Positions 23,875 to 31,941 of a DNA stretch of 64,000 bases are shown in pieces (positions within the stretch are counted from its first letter, which is position 1; every line of letters starts with the position of its first letter). The notes below the pieces were generated by a model, which saw only the letters and a list, made by a program, of their open reading frames with translations, was not told where the DNA came from and did no database searches. This DNA comes from a virus: positions 26,315 to 90,314 of IMG/VR virus record IMGVR_UViG_3300035698_010610; one strand, given 5' to 3'. A program made the position numbers and the translations under genes.

Positions 23875-24146
23875 AATCGTTCGGAATATTTTGCACTAGG
23901 ATCGTGGGGGCCGCGTCGCTACTTGTGGGGGCCGTCATCCCGCTAGGTGTTCAGTGGCTCTACTGCCACGGGCCGGACTGGACGCAACTCAAGTCGGGGC
24001 ATAGCGAGAACGAACCCGCCGCCGGGCTCTGCCTGACGGCAGCCTTGACAGTTTTCCTGTTTATCGTATTCGGCTGCTGGATGTTCGTGATCGCCAGCAA
24101 CGCATCGCCGGAGGACGACAAACAACCTCCACCGGCTGGCCGGTGA
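23871..24146 (+). CDS. Small two-span membrane protein
   Basis: 91 residues. Two hydrophobic segments: IVGAASLLVGAVIPLGVQWL and LTAALTVFLFIVFGCWMFVI, separated by a polar loop, with a charged Pro-rich tail. ATGA overlap with the methyltransferase gene. Holin-like topology, but no lysin is nearby. Confidence 0.6.
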   Translation: MKSFGIFCTRIVGAASLLVGAVIPLGVQWLYCHGPDWTQLKSGHSENEPAAGLCLTAALTVFLFIVFGCWMFVIASNASPEDDKQPPPAGR

Positions 24147-24177
24147 TGGACCAGGTACGGCTCAAACCAAACAGCGT

Positions 24178-24183
24178 TATAAT
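24178..24183 (+). promoter_or_regulatory. -10 box of a short transcript
   Basis: TATAAT in the gap after 24146. No good -35 at 16-18 nt upstream, so it may depend on an activator or a phage sigma factor. It sits just before the structured RNA. Confidence 0.4.
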
Positions 24184-24189
24184 GGACGC

Positions 24190-24366
24190 TTAGGAAAATG
24201 ATGACTTGGCAGGGCATCGCGGGCTTGGACCGTCCGAAGCGATGCATTGCCCCCGGCTTCGGGCCGGGACTCTCCCGTGGCGTGCGACCACGCGCCACGC
24301 CTGCGCCGAGCGAACGGTCCGGGCGGCTGGGCATCCACTCGCTGCTTCCCGGCGCAGGACCTTTTT
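24190..24366 (+). ncRNA. Candidate structured RNA or attenuator leader
   Basis: Four stems in 150 nt: GCATCGC/GCGATGC (24214-24245), CCCGGC/GCCGGG (24252-24268), GTGGC-GTG/CAC-GCCAC (24277-24298), and TGCGCCG/CGGCGCA (24302-24356). GGACC and TTTTT follow (24357-24366). GGACCGT (24226-24232) can instead pair with ACGGTCC (24314-24320), and the GGTCC within that arm (24316-24320) can pair with the GGACC before the T run, giving two exclusive folds, one terminator-like. No ORF with a ribosome site fits. The next gene starts at 24389. Confidence 0.5.
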
Positions 24367-24388
24367 CTCAAGCACAAAGGACCCCCCA

Positions 24389-24793
24389 ATGCGAAAGAAA
24401 CCTTACCCACCGGCAGCCCGGATTATCAACGGCATTCCGCTGTCCATGCGAACGACCGACGCCGACGGGATGAATGGGGCTTTTTGGGTTGGCAACCTGC
24501 GGTGCATCGTATCTGACGGCGGCGGCTGGGATCATGTTAGCGTGTCCCTGCCGGACCGTTGCCCGACGTGGCAGGAAATGCAACGAGCCCGAGCGTGTTT
24601 CTGGCGCGACGATGAATGGGTGGTGCAATACTCGCCCGCCGTCACGTCGCATATCAACTACCATCAGTCTTGTCTCCACTGGTGGAAACCGCAGAACGAA
24701 ACGATGCCGACGCCCCCGCCGGAATTCGTGGGGGTGCCGGAGACTGCGGCTGACCGCGACAAGCTCTATCAACGAAAGGGGCGACACCGTTGA
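24389..24793 (+). CDS. DUF7694-like phage protein
   Basis: 134 residues. WDHVSVSLPDRCPTWQEMQR, then FWRDDEWVVQYSP and CLHWWKP fit a phage family with a conserved W-D-H-V-S and C-L-H-L/W-W-x-P; function unknown. AAAGGA lies upstream. Expression may be controlled by the structured leader ahead of it. Confidence 0.65.
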   Translation: MRKKPYPPAARIINGIPLSMRTTDADGMNGAFWVGNLRCIVSDGGGWDHVSVSLPDRCPTWQEMQRARACFWRDDEWVVQYSPAVTSHINYHQSCLHWWKPQNETMPTPPPEFVGVPETAADRDKLYQRKGRHR

Positions 24794-24835
24794 AGTGCAA
24801 TTTGAAACTGACCCGCAACCAACTGGAGGACGATC

Positions 24836-25105
24836 ATGTCCCCGCTTGAATTACAGGAAGTCATCGACCAGATCCACGCCGTCGGGCCGACTCGGGTGAT
24901 CGTTGACGATCAAGGCACGGCGATGTCGCCAACCTACGCCGCACATTGCGGCCACGACATCGCCATCGCGGTGGTCTTCATCCGTGCTGACGGGTGGTCG
25001 CTCGGCGCGGCTGCTGAACTGGAAGACGCTGCAAGATCGATATGGCCTGAGAGTTGGGTTGCGGTCTTGCGTGGTTTCCTTTTGGAATTGGAGAACCCGC
25101 GATGA
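24836..25105 (+). CDS. Hypothetical protein
   Basis: 89 residues. CTGGAGGA precedes the ATG. SPLELQEVIDQIHAVGPTRV is a helix and strand at the start. Stop overlaps the next ATG. Not recognised. Confidence 0.6.
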   Translation: MSPLELQEVIDQIHAVGPTRVIVDDQGTAMSPTYAAHCGHDIAIAVVFIRADGWSLGAAAELEDAARSIWPESWVAVLRGFLLELENPR

Positions 25106-25515
25106 CCGACAAAGTGACAAAAATGCAAGCCGCCGACCGTATGGCGTTCACCCTGTGGCCGCACAACTGGGCCAACCTGTTCGAGTGCTTGCACTCCGGG
25201 CTGTCTCGGATCGAGTCTTCCGGTGCGTTCTGGGCATCTGTCCAGGCGCTGGAAAGTCAGTACGACGCGGCGACCGGGGAGTCGCATGGCTGGATCGGGC
25301 GGCCGACGCCGCACGCCCTTGTCAATGACGATCTCGTCGGGGCTATCGCCGCCCTGGAATCAATCCTGGACGACATCAATGAAGGAACGCAAGTGGATGT
25401 TGAAGCAGTTCGTCTGGCGATAGAAGATCGCATTCTCAAACGATTACAGCGGGCCGCTGGCACGCTCAACCCGGCCGGGCATTACCGTGACTTTGACCGG
25501 AATAAACAGGAATAA
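25102..25515 (+). CDS. Hypothetical helical protein
   Basis: 137 residues, ATGA-coupled. Mostly helical with LVNDDLVGAIAALESILDDI. Not recognised. Confidence 0.6.
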   Translation: MTDKVTKMQAADRMAFTLWPHNWANLFECLHSGLSRIESSGAFWASVQALESQYDAATGESHGWIGRPTPHALVNDDLVGAIAALESILDDINEGTQVDVEAVRLAIEDRILKRLQRAAGTLNPAGHYRDFDRNKQE

Positions 25516-25527
25516 GGAGGCAGCTAG

Positions 25528-25833
25528 ATGGACCGGGCCTTTATGATCGACTTTTTCCTCTTCATCACGTTCGGGTCTACATTGTGCGTTGGCATCGGCC
25601 TGCGGATGGGGGCGGACGTGGCGTGGAGTCAATCGGAAATTCTCACCTCCCGCATGGCGGAAATTCTCGCCTCCAGCATAGACGGCACGCAGGATGCGGA
25701 GCGGAAGAAAGTCGCGCACTACATCGGGGCCACCCTTACACTTTACGGAGTGCTTCAAGGGGCGTCGCGTATCTGGTTCGGCGCGGCCGTTGTCACGGCC
25801 GTCGCGGGGGCCATCTATCACTTCATTTTCTAA
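25528..25833 (+). CDS. Membrane protein with two spans
   Basis: 101 residues. N-terminal FFLFITFGSTLCVGIGLRMG and C-terminal IWFGAAVVTAVAGAIYHFIF are hydrophobic; the middle is helical and polar. AAGGAGG precedes the ATG. No family recognised. Confidence 0.65.
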   Translation: MDRAFMIDFFLFITFGSTLCVGIGLRMGADVAWSQSEILTSRMAEILASSIDGTQDAERKKVAHYIGATLTLYGVLQGASRIWFGAAVVTAVAGAIYHFIF

Positions 25834-25849
25834 GGGGGGAGTTCTGGTG

Positions 25850-26341
25850 CATTTTGACACAACGCCTTCGCCTGTCCATTGCCGGGAAACACGGGGCGTC
25901 CTGGAGAGCATCCTTGCCCAAGTGACCCGCCTCATGGGCCTGTACGGGGTGCCGTCCTCGGCGGTGTTCCTTGCTGCTGTGGACCCCGAGACCGACAAAA
26001 CGCATCTCGTAGCGCTGCCGACAAAGAAGTTGCTCAGCCCGGACGAACCCGGCGATCCGAGCAACCCGCCGATTGATGCACTCCGGGCCGTAGCGCTTCA
26101 CGCGGCAATGGTCTCCGCAGCCCCTCACGCCAACCCGGCAGGGTGGTGGTCCGGCATCCTGGTGGCGGAAGGCAGCCCAGATCAAGGGCGGGCTATTGCC
26201 CATGTTATCACGCCGGGATGTGCGTGGATGGCCGACGTCACTGCAAAATGGGACACACCCGAAGAATGCCCGAACCTCGACCGTCCCAATGCCTGGGACC
26301 GCGGCATCGTACGCTTCACTGCACCGCACAACGCGAACTAA
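25850..26341 (+). CDS. Hypothetical protein
   Basis: 163 residues, GTG start after GGGGGGAG. HAAMVSAAPHANPAGWWSGI and the C-terminal CAWMADVTAKWDTPEECPNL are distinctive but not assignable. Confidence 0.6.
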   Translation, partial: HFDTTPSPVHCRETRGVLESILAQVTRLMGLYGVPSSAVFLAAVDPETDKTHLVALPTKKLLSPDEPGDPSNPPIDALRAVALHAAMVSAAPHANPAGWWSGILVAEGSPDQGRAIAHVITPGCAWMADVTAKWDTPEECPNLDRPNAWDRGIVRFTAPHNAN

Positions 26342-26362
26342 GCCCACGGAAAGGTCAACTAG

Positions 26363-26824
26363 ATGGACGGGGCACAACAGCGGGCCAACGCATTCACGGA
26401 CCGCCACGACATCGCGTTCGGAGACTATCGCAAACACCTTCCAGCAAAAGCGAGGGATTTCCCGCCGCCAGAGCGGATCAAGTCCCACGCCGTGATGCGG
26501 CAATTTCACTTCCTCTGGGACCATTGCCAAGTCTGCGGCCGAGGAAGCCGCAGGCTTGGCGTCAAACTGGAGGCCCACCACATCATCGGCGGGCAGCAAG
26601 GGCGCAGCGACGAACTGTGCAACCTGCTGATGCTTTGCGACGACCATCACCGCGACGTGAAAACCCGCAAGCTGCCGCAGGGGTTGTTGATCTGGTGCAA
26701 GTGGCGAACGGACCGGTTCAACACGGACTGGGTGCGCCTTGCAATTCTGTCGCGGCGATTCCTGCCCGACCTGATTATCGACCGCGAATTAGCTGCGTCA
26801 TATTTCCGAGAACTGACACGCTAA
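26363..26824 (+). CDS. HNH-type nuclease
   Basis: 153 residues. CQVCGRGSRRLGVKLEAHHI, then NLLMLCDDHHRDVK: two CxxC/CxxH-type zinc knuckles around the His-His of the HNH core. Homing or DNA-processing nuclease; it has no obvious intron around it. GGAAAG lies about 8 nt upstream of the ATG. Confidence 0.75.
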   Translation: MDGAQQRANAFTDRHDIAFGDYRKHLPAKARDFPPPERIKSHAVMRQFHFLWDHCQVCGRGSRRLGVKLEAHHIIGGQQGRSDELCNLLMLCDDHHRDVKTRKLPQGLLIWCKWRTDRFNTDWVRLAILSRRFLPDLIIDRELAASYFRELTR

Positions 26825-26839
26825 TCGAAAGGGAAAGCC

Positions 26840-27127
26840 GTGAAACACAAAACCAACATCACCCGATTCACGTCAGCGGTTGCGGACGCCGACGGCAACA
26901 CCGATAAAATGCGAGTGGAAACCACCGGGAAGGTCTTGATCTACCCCCGGAAGCACAAAGCCGCCGCCCGTCAAATCGGCCGACTGCAAACCGAACTGAT
27001 CGAAGAGGTGAAGGAACACAACAGAACCCGGAATCGGGCCAAACACTGCACCAACTGCGCCGCCTGGAAGGATGGTGTTTGCGGAATGCTTTCCGGCAAG
27101 CAGGATCGTCACGTTACGTCCGGGTAG
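26840..27127 (+). CDS. Hypothetical basic protein with Cys motif
   Basis: 95 residues, GTG start with GGGAAAG upstream. Basic helix IYPRKHKAAARQIGRLQTEL, then CTNCAAWKDGVCGM, a three-Cys metal-site-like motif. Not recognised. Confidence 0.6.
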   Translation: MKHKTNITRFTSAVADADGNTDKMRVETTGKVLIYPRKHKAAARQIGRLQTELIEEVKEHNRTRNRAKHCTNCAAWKDGVCGMLSGKQDRHVTSG

Positions 27128-27136
27128 ACGGGCGGG

Positions 27137-27232
27137 GTGCTCATTCTCAATACCACCCAGGTGCTAACGTGCGGCGATTTCGGCTGCGTGATGTTCCGCC
27201 CCCGACTTACGAAAAAGGGAGCCAAGCCGTGA
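27137..27232 (+). CDS. Small peptide coupled to the next gene
   Basis: 31 residues from GTG: (M)LILNTTQVLTCGDFGCVMFR and a basic end. Its TGA overlaps the next GTG (GTGA). The ribosome site is weak. Kept because of the exact coupling and because otherwise 100 nt would be empty. Confidence 0.4.
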   Translation: MLILNTTQVLTCGDFGCVMFRPRLTKKGAKP

Positions 27233-27438
27233 AGCTGCAATACACGTTTACCTGCCACGCAATCGACTCCGCCAACGGAAAGTCCGCCGAACTCGATGCG
27301 GAGCAACTTGAAGACCTTGATGCATTGTTCGAGGACTACATTAGCAGGTTCATCCCGTCGGGGCTGGAAACGGCCGACGGGGGCCAGGTGATCGTGTTCG
27401 GTGTTGAACTGACCAATGACACACAAGAGACCCAATGA
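27229..27438 (+). CDS. Hypothetical acidic protein
   Basis: 69 residues, GTG start after GGGAG. ELDAEQLEDLDALFEDYISR is an acidic helix. Stop overlaps the next ATG. Not recognised. Confidence 0.55.
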   Translation: MKLQYTFTCHAIDSANGKSAELDAEQLEDLDALFEDYISRFIPSGLETADGGQVIVFGVELTNDTQETQ

Positions 27439-28286
27439 TGGAAACCACGAAATCGGAACTACGCAACCGCGTTATCGCCCTCGCCCGTGACCTCGAAGAA
27501 CAGATCAACACGGCTGCGTTTCAAACCGAACGAGCCGACGGGCTGGCACAGGAGGTCGCTGGACTCACCACCGACCTCCGCACGCTGACGAACACCCTGT
27601 TTGAGTTGCGCCGAGCCGCCGCACAAGCAGAAGCCCAGACGAACGCTGACGCTGACCGCGACCGTGCTCGCGAACAACCGAAAGCACCGGCGCCAGAAAC
27701 CACCGGCCACGTCTCTGATGACTCCGGGGACGGCAGGCACGTCACCATCACGACCGGCCCATTCCGTTGCGTGGCGAGATACAAGCGGAAAGTCCTCGCC
27801 GAAAAGATCGGAAACATGCAGCAAGACCAGTTCCAAATCCAGGCGGCATACATCGCTTGCCAACGCCACCTGGAGATGGCCAAGCGGACCCGCGACCGAT
27901 GCAAGGCATTATACGAAGGCACGAAGGCGGCAAGATACGAAGACACCCTGAGAGCTTTTGTCACGCACGCCTACGAAGTGCCGCTGCTTGAATGGGTTCG
28001 CCAGCACCACAAGGCATACCTGGCGTGCGATCCCGGCGGCTGTGGAGTTGACTTCCGGAAAGCCATGCAATGCGTCCTCGCACTGGCAGGGGGCGCCGAC
28101 GCACGCTCGCCGCAACCCCCTGCCGAAGGCGCTTTGGATGCGCTCACTGCCACGCTGAAAGCAGCCGACGAACACCGAGACATTGCCAGCGACGTGCCGA
28201 CGCAAACGGAGGCGAAAGAAGGCGGATCGCCACACAGCGGCATCCCGTCAGCGCCGAACCCCGAAGGCCGGGAACTGGAGCGATGA
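27435..28286 (+). CDS. Coiled-coil protein
   Basis: 283 residues. A coiled coil covers about residues 5-85 (IALARDLEEQINTAAFQTER and on), then a central domain with RHVTITTGPFRCVARYKRKV, and a tail with ALDALTATLKAADEHRD. The A-L-T-A-T-L-x-x-A-x4-R-D motif recurs in the next, larger coiled-coil protein, so the two may share a partner-binding element. Confidence 0.65.
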   Translation: MMETTKSELRNRVIALARDLEEQINTAAFQTERADGLAQEVAGLTTDLRTLTNTLFELRRAAAQAEAQTNADADRDRAREQPKAPAPETTGHVSDDSGDGRHVTITTGPFRCVARYKRKVLAEKIGNMQQDQFQIQAAYIACQRHLEMAKRTRDRCKALYEGTKAARYEDTLRAFVTHAYEVPLLEWVRQHHKAYLACDPGGCGVDFRKAMQCVLALAGGADARSPQPPAEGALDALTATLKAADEHRDIASDVPTQTEAKEGGSPHSGIPSAPNPEGRELER

Positions 28287-28353
28287 ATGGCCGACCGGGC
28301 CGCAACAACCGCTTACGTTCGAGACATTAAACACAAAAAGGATTTACACCAAC

Positions 28354-29667
28354 ATGCCCCTACCCGATTCGCTCGACTCCTCGGTGGTCCTCGACATAAC
28401 GCAGAACCGCGTCACCGTCACCACCGGCACACACCAGTCCACATTCCTCGACACGATCGAGGAGGCGGCGAACGCCGTCGCGCTGTGCCACGCAAAGGCA
28501 ATCCAACTGGAAGACACCATCCGCACGCTGACGGGACGGCGGGAGGAATTGCGGGGGCTCAACCGGCAACTCCAAGATGAAATCCGGCACCGCAAGGACA
28601 AGGCCGAGGAACTTCGCGCTGCCGTAGGGAAATCGCAGATCGCACACGGCAAAGCAACGACAATGGTTGGCCAACACAAAGAGACGATCCGCGCACTAGA
28701 AAAGCAACTGCACCCCCTCCGGGAGGCCAGGGCGCACGGCGATCCGCAGCGGTTCACCGTTGCGGTTAATCAGGACGAAAACAAAGTCAGCAATCAATAC
28801 GTGATCGATTGCGACTCGGAATTTGATGCCATGCAGATCGCCTTCGCATTAGACGGCGGCTGGGGAGCGGACGGAAACGCAACCGGGCTGCTTGAACTGG
28901 CGAGGCGGTATTGCATGACGACTCCAAACGCACAACCGGCAGCGACGATAGACTTGCTGCCCATCGACACGGTGGCTGGAGCGCTGGCGTTCGTGGACAA
29001 AGCACACAAGGGACCGCTGCGGCGATTGCACCGCCAGGCGATGGAGGTGGCTAAAACCTTGGCCGCTGCGTGTCGGCGAGGCATGGACTACCGCAAAGAA
29101 ACGGAAGCGTCGTTACAGAAGGGCGAAGCGGAAGCCAAGCGGTTGCAAGAAGTAGCCAAAATCCTGGTCGACGAAGTCAACTGGCGGAAAAACCACCACA
29201 ACGAATTCCTCAAAGAGGCCGCTGCCGACAACCAGTCGCGTGACACGGAGATCGCACGGCTGACCCGCCTTCTGGGTTTGCCGGGGCCGCGGTCCGCGAT
29301 AACAAGAGAGCTTGGCGAATGCCAACGCAACGCTGCTGAGTATTCGACGCAGCTTGCCCACGCCAAGAACGAGATCGCGACTTTGCGACACCGACTCCAG
29401 GTCGCGAACGAATTCGGGATGCAAGTCCAGCAACTACTCCAGGACTCCACTGCTTCCGTCCTGCCGCAGAAATGGGACGCGACACCGGATAACGTCATCG
29501 GTGCCTTGACCGCGACCTTATGGACTGCGGAAACCAACCGCGACCAACTGCTGGCGGCAGGGGACGCTCGCGACAAGGCAATTGACGCCGCTGACGACAT
29601 CGAGAATGACCGGGACGCCATTGCAGCCCAGCTCGCTGACGTGCAGCAAAAAGCCCGAAAGCCTTAA
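28354..29667 (+). CDS. Large coiled-coil protein
   Basis: 437 residues. Coiled coil from about 45 to 130 (QLEDTIRTLTGRREELRGLN and on) and again from 225 to 350. The tail carries VIGALTATLWTAETNRDQLL, echoing the previous gene. AAAGGA lies 10 nt before the ATG. No ATPase or nuclease motif. Structural or scaffolding role likely. Confidence 0.65.
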   Translation: MPLPDSLDSSVVLDITQNRVTVTTGTHQSTFLDTIEEAANAVALCHAKAIQLEDTIRTLTGRREELRGLNRQLQDEIRHRKDKAEELRAAVGKSQIAHGKATTMVGQHKETIRALEKQLHPLREARAHGDPQRFTVAVNQDENKVSNQYVIDCDSEFDAMQIAFALDGGWGADGNATGLLELARRYCMTTPNAQPAATIDLLPIDTVAGALAFVDKAHKGPLRRLHRQAMEVAKTLAAACRRGMDYRKETEASLQKGEAEAKRLQEVAKILVDEVNWRKNHHNEFLKEAAADNQSRDTEIARLTRLLGLPGPRSAITRELGECQRNAAEYSTQLAHAKNEIATLRHRLQVANEFGMQVQQLLQDSTASVLPQKWDATPDNVIGALTATLWTAETNRDQLLAAGDARDKAIDAADDIENDRDAIAAQLADVQQKARKP

Positions 29668-29703
29668 ACCCGATCCCAAGCCCCCTGCCGCAGGAGACCC
29701 GCC

Positions 29704-29931
29704 GTGCCGCTATACATTTTGACCGTCCAAGCAAACGCCACGAATATGGCCGAGGCCATCACCGAAGCCTTCCACGTTGCCAAGGAGTATCCCGACGGTT
29801 GCGAAGTGCGAGCCGGCCACAAAGTCCACGCCACGGTCTACCCTAGCGGGGACGTGGCGTTCCCAGCAATAGCAAGGAAAACAAGTAGTCAGCAGCAACC
29901 GCCGCAAGAGGGGAGAAGAGGGAATGAGTAA
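29704..29931 (+). CDS. Hypothetical protein
   Basis: 75 residues, GTG start after CAGGAGA. ILTVQANATNMAEAITEAFH with a C-terminal Gln-rich end SSQQQPPQEG encoded by the first copy of the repeated gene-end cassette. Not recognised. Confidence 0.55.
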   Translation: MPLYILTVQANATNMAEAITEAFHVAKEYPDGCEVRAGHKVHATVYPSGDVAFPAIARKTSSQQQPPQEGRRGNE

Positions 29932-30175
29932 GGCACTATCACCGGCAGTGGTCGCTGCCCTGCGGGAATTCGCGAGCAGTCAGCAGGGTGCGTTCCCCGG
30001 GGCTATCGGCAGGAGCGGCACAGTCCTGGTGCGAGCGGGCCTGGCACGGAGGCTTGGCCTCCGCACTTACGGAGGCACCTACCGGAACGGCGAACGGCCA
30101 GACCGCTGGGTGGAATTCGAGTTGACACCCAGCGGTCAGAGGCTAACAGCGGCAACCGCCGCAGGAGGGAAGTGA
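29924..30175 (+). CDS. Hypothetical protein, possibly winged-helix
   Basis: 83 residues. VVAALREFASSQQGAFPGAI and ELTPSGQRLTAAT resemble a small winged-helix layout, with the terminal L-T-P-x-G-x-x-L motif. Starts inside the end of the previous gene. Confidence 0.5.
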   Translation: MSKALSPAVVAALREFASSQQGAFPGAIGRSGTVLVRAGLARRLGLRTYGGTYRNGERPDRWVEFELTPSGQRLTAATAAGGK

Positions 30176-30176
30176 G

Positions 30177-30368
30177 ATGCCGTTCCGTGCGTATCCAGAT
30201 CCGATCTGCATGGAATGCGCACAGGAGTGTGCTATTTGGGAGATCGTCGAAACGCTTCCCAGTGGTGGAGGATGCGAACTCTGGTGCTACTGCACAAAGT
30301 GCAATGTCGAGACCTTTCACCCAGCAATAGCAGCGGCAACCGCCGCAGAAAGCGAGGCGAGCCAATGA
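30177..30368 (+). CDS. Small zinc-knuckle protein
   Basis: 63 residues. CMECAQEC and CYCTKCNVETFHP give four or more Cys for a zinc site. GGAGGGA precedes the ATG. Ends in the repeated AAATAAES tail. Confidence 0.6.
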   Translation: MPFRAYPDPICMECAQECAIWEIVETLPSGGGCELWCYCTKCNVETFHPAIAAATAAESEASQ

Positions 30369-30583
30369 AAATCGACGCGACCAAAATCGTTGTCGTGACC
30401 GTCGGATACGAGACCGTGAAGGAGTTCCGCCGGCAGTGGCCGGGATTCACGATCACGGCAATCGACGATCGCAAGGTGCTCGGATTCTGTGAGGGATGCG
30501 GCAGGGTGCTGTACGAGGTCTGCGGGTTGTGCTTTTGTAAGGAGCGGGATTCAGCAGCGGCGAAGGCCGCAGGAGGAGAGTGA
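30365..30583 (+). CDS. Small zinc-knuckle protein
   Basis: 72 residues. FCEGCGRVLYEVCGLCFC is a compact four-Cys or five-Cys metal site. ATGA-coupled to the previous gene, ends in AAAKAAGGE from the repeated cassette. Confidence 0.6.
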   Translation: MKIDATKIVVVTVGYETVKEFRRQWPGFTITAIDDRKVLGFCEGCGRVLYEVCGLCFCKERDSAAAKAAGGE

Positions 30584-30801
30584 TGAACATACGATTGACC
30601 GAGAAACTCGAAACCAAACTCGACGCCTACCGGGCGATGCGGCTGGAGGAAACCGGCAAGCGACCGATGCGTGAGTCTGCCGTACGTGAGCTGCTCGAAA
30701 CGGCGTTGACTGACATTGAACCCACTCGCCCGGTAGCGGACAGACTGCGAGCTATCGAGGCGCGACTCGATAGGCTGGAAGGGGGGCACTACGATGAGTA
30801 G
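30583..30801 (+). CDS. Ribbon-helix-helix-like DNA-binding protein
   Basis: 72 residues. MNIRLTEKLETKLDAYRAMR then RESAVRELLETALTDI fits the beta strand plus two helices of Arc/CopG-type repressors. A short coiled coil follows (RLRAIEARLDRLEG). GGAGGAG precedes the ATG. May regulate this or another operon. Confidence 0.65.
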   Translation: MNIRLTEKLETKLDAYRAMRLEETGKRPMRESAVRELLETALTDIEPTRPVADRLRAIEARLDRLEGGHYDE

Positions 30802-31639
30802 CGATAAGCCAATCACCCCCGAGGAGATCACCGAGGGGCTGTTCACCGCCGAGGCGGTGCGGAGGGAGTTGCTGAATATTGAGTCGGGAATTCCCTACAT
30901 GCCGGAGCCGTGTGACACGATCCGGGGGTGGCTCGTGAGCGTGAGTACCCTCCTACCCCGAGCCCTCCGCAACCTCCAGGCCGAGCGGCAGCGGGTGGCG
31001 GAACTGGAGGCCATCGTCGAGGGGATGAAAGCCGGTGTGGCCATACGCATCCTAGAGGCTGAGGTGGTGAAACTGGAGAAACGACAGAAGCAGTGGAACG
31101 ATGGGGAGCTTGACGGAATCGTAGAAGACTACGACCGCCTGCGGCAGCGGGTGGCGGAGTTGGAGGGCAAAAACGACCAACTGAAAATGCGGTGGGATCT
31201 ATTCGCCGAAACTCACCTGGAGACTGAGGCGGAAAGCATCGCGTGGGGTACGCAACTCCGCATGGCCTCGGCGCTGTACCGGCTGACATACTTGCAGAGC
31301 AGGATGGATCGCCGGATTTGCCGGTATCGGGGGCGTATAGTACGGGCAAAGGCGATTGTTCGCGAGTATGCGGAACGAGCGGAGCAGCTCCAGCAGCGGG
31401 TGGCGGACCTGGAGGCCGATGCCGCCGTTTTCAGGTTCATGCGTGCCGTGTCGTCGTCGGTTGGATCAGGGCTGGTGACCTTCCATTTCGATCGCGATCG
31501 ACTCGCCGTCCGATGGCGATTGAAAAACTGGGCGTGGGAGCGATGCGTACCGTTGAAGGAAATCGCGACCGCGCCGTGTCCTACGGGATTCGGGCAAGTG
31601 ATCGGGGAGCGGATACGCCACGAAGTCGCAAGCCGCTGA
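30794..31639 (+). CDS. Coiled-coil protein
   Basis: 281 residues. Repeated RQRVAELE / LRQRVAELEG / LQQRVADLEA segments form long coiled coils; the last 60 residues (FRFMRAVSSSVGSGLVTFHF) look globular. Overlaps the previous gene by 8 nt. Not recognised. Confidence 0.6.
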   Translation: MSSDKPITPEEITEGLFTAEAVRRELLNIESGIPYMPEPCDTIRGWLVSVSTLLPRALRNLQAERQRVAELEAIVEGMKAGVAIRILEAEVVKLEKRQKQWNDGELDGIVEDYDRLRQRVAELEGKNDQLKMRWDLFAETHLETEAESIAWGTQLRMASALYRLTYLQSRMDRRICRYRGRIVRAKAIVREYAERAEQLQQRVADLEADAAVFRFMRAVSSSVGSGLVTFHFDRDRLAVRWRLKNWAWERCVPLKEIATAPCPTGFGQVIGERIRHEVASR

Positions 31640-31656
31640 AGCGGCAGGAGAAACCG

Positions 31657-31917
31657 ATGAACACAAGTAGCATCAGACTCTCGCCAGTCGTTGCAGATTC
31701 GCGAATGATTATGCGCGACCGCGACGACGGCGCGGCTGAGTGGCTGACTCCAGATCGCGAATGGTCGCGGAGCATTTTCGAGGCCGCCCGGTTTGAACTG
31801 AACGAACTATGGAAGTCGCGGTACTGGCTATCGCGAGAGATCAGAGCCGTAGACGCGGCGGGAGGTGGGAATGAGCGGCAACCGAAACCGACTATCATAG
31901 AGAACCCGCACGACTAA
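31657..31917 (+). CDS. Hypothetical protein
   Basis: 86 residues. GCAGGAG lies 6 nt before the ATG. RSIFEAARFELNELWKSRYW is an amphipathic helix. Not recognised. Confidence 0.5.
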   Translation: MNTSSIRLSPVVADSRMIMRDRDDGAAEWLTPDREWSRSIFEAARFELNELWKSRYWLSREIRAVDAAGGGNERQPKPTIIENPHD

Positions 31918-31941
31918 CCCTTCTGAATTGGAGAACCTGCT

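Larger units (their letters stand above)
29890..30580 (+). repeat. Gene-end/ribosome-site cassette repeated four times
   Basis: A 25-30 nt unit, core CAGCGGCAACCGCCGCAGGAGG with small changes (29890-29918, 30145-30173, 30330-30358, 30552-30580), forms the 3' end of four successive genes and supplies the ribosome site of the next. GCGGC/GCCGC inside it can form a short hairpin. It codes for tails such as TAATAAGG, AAATAAES and SAAAKAAGGE. Confidence 0.65.
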
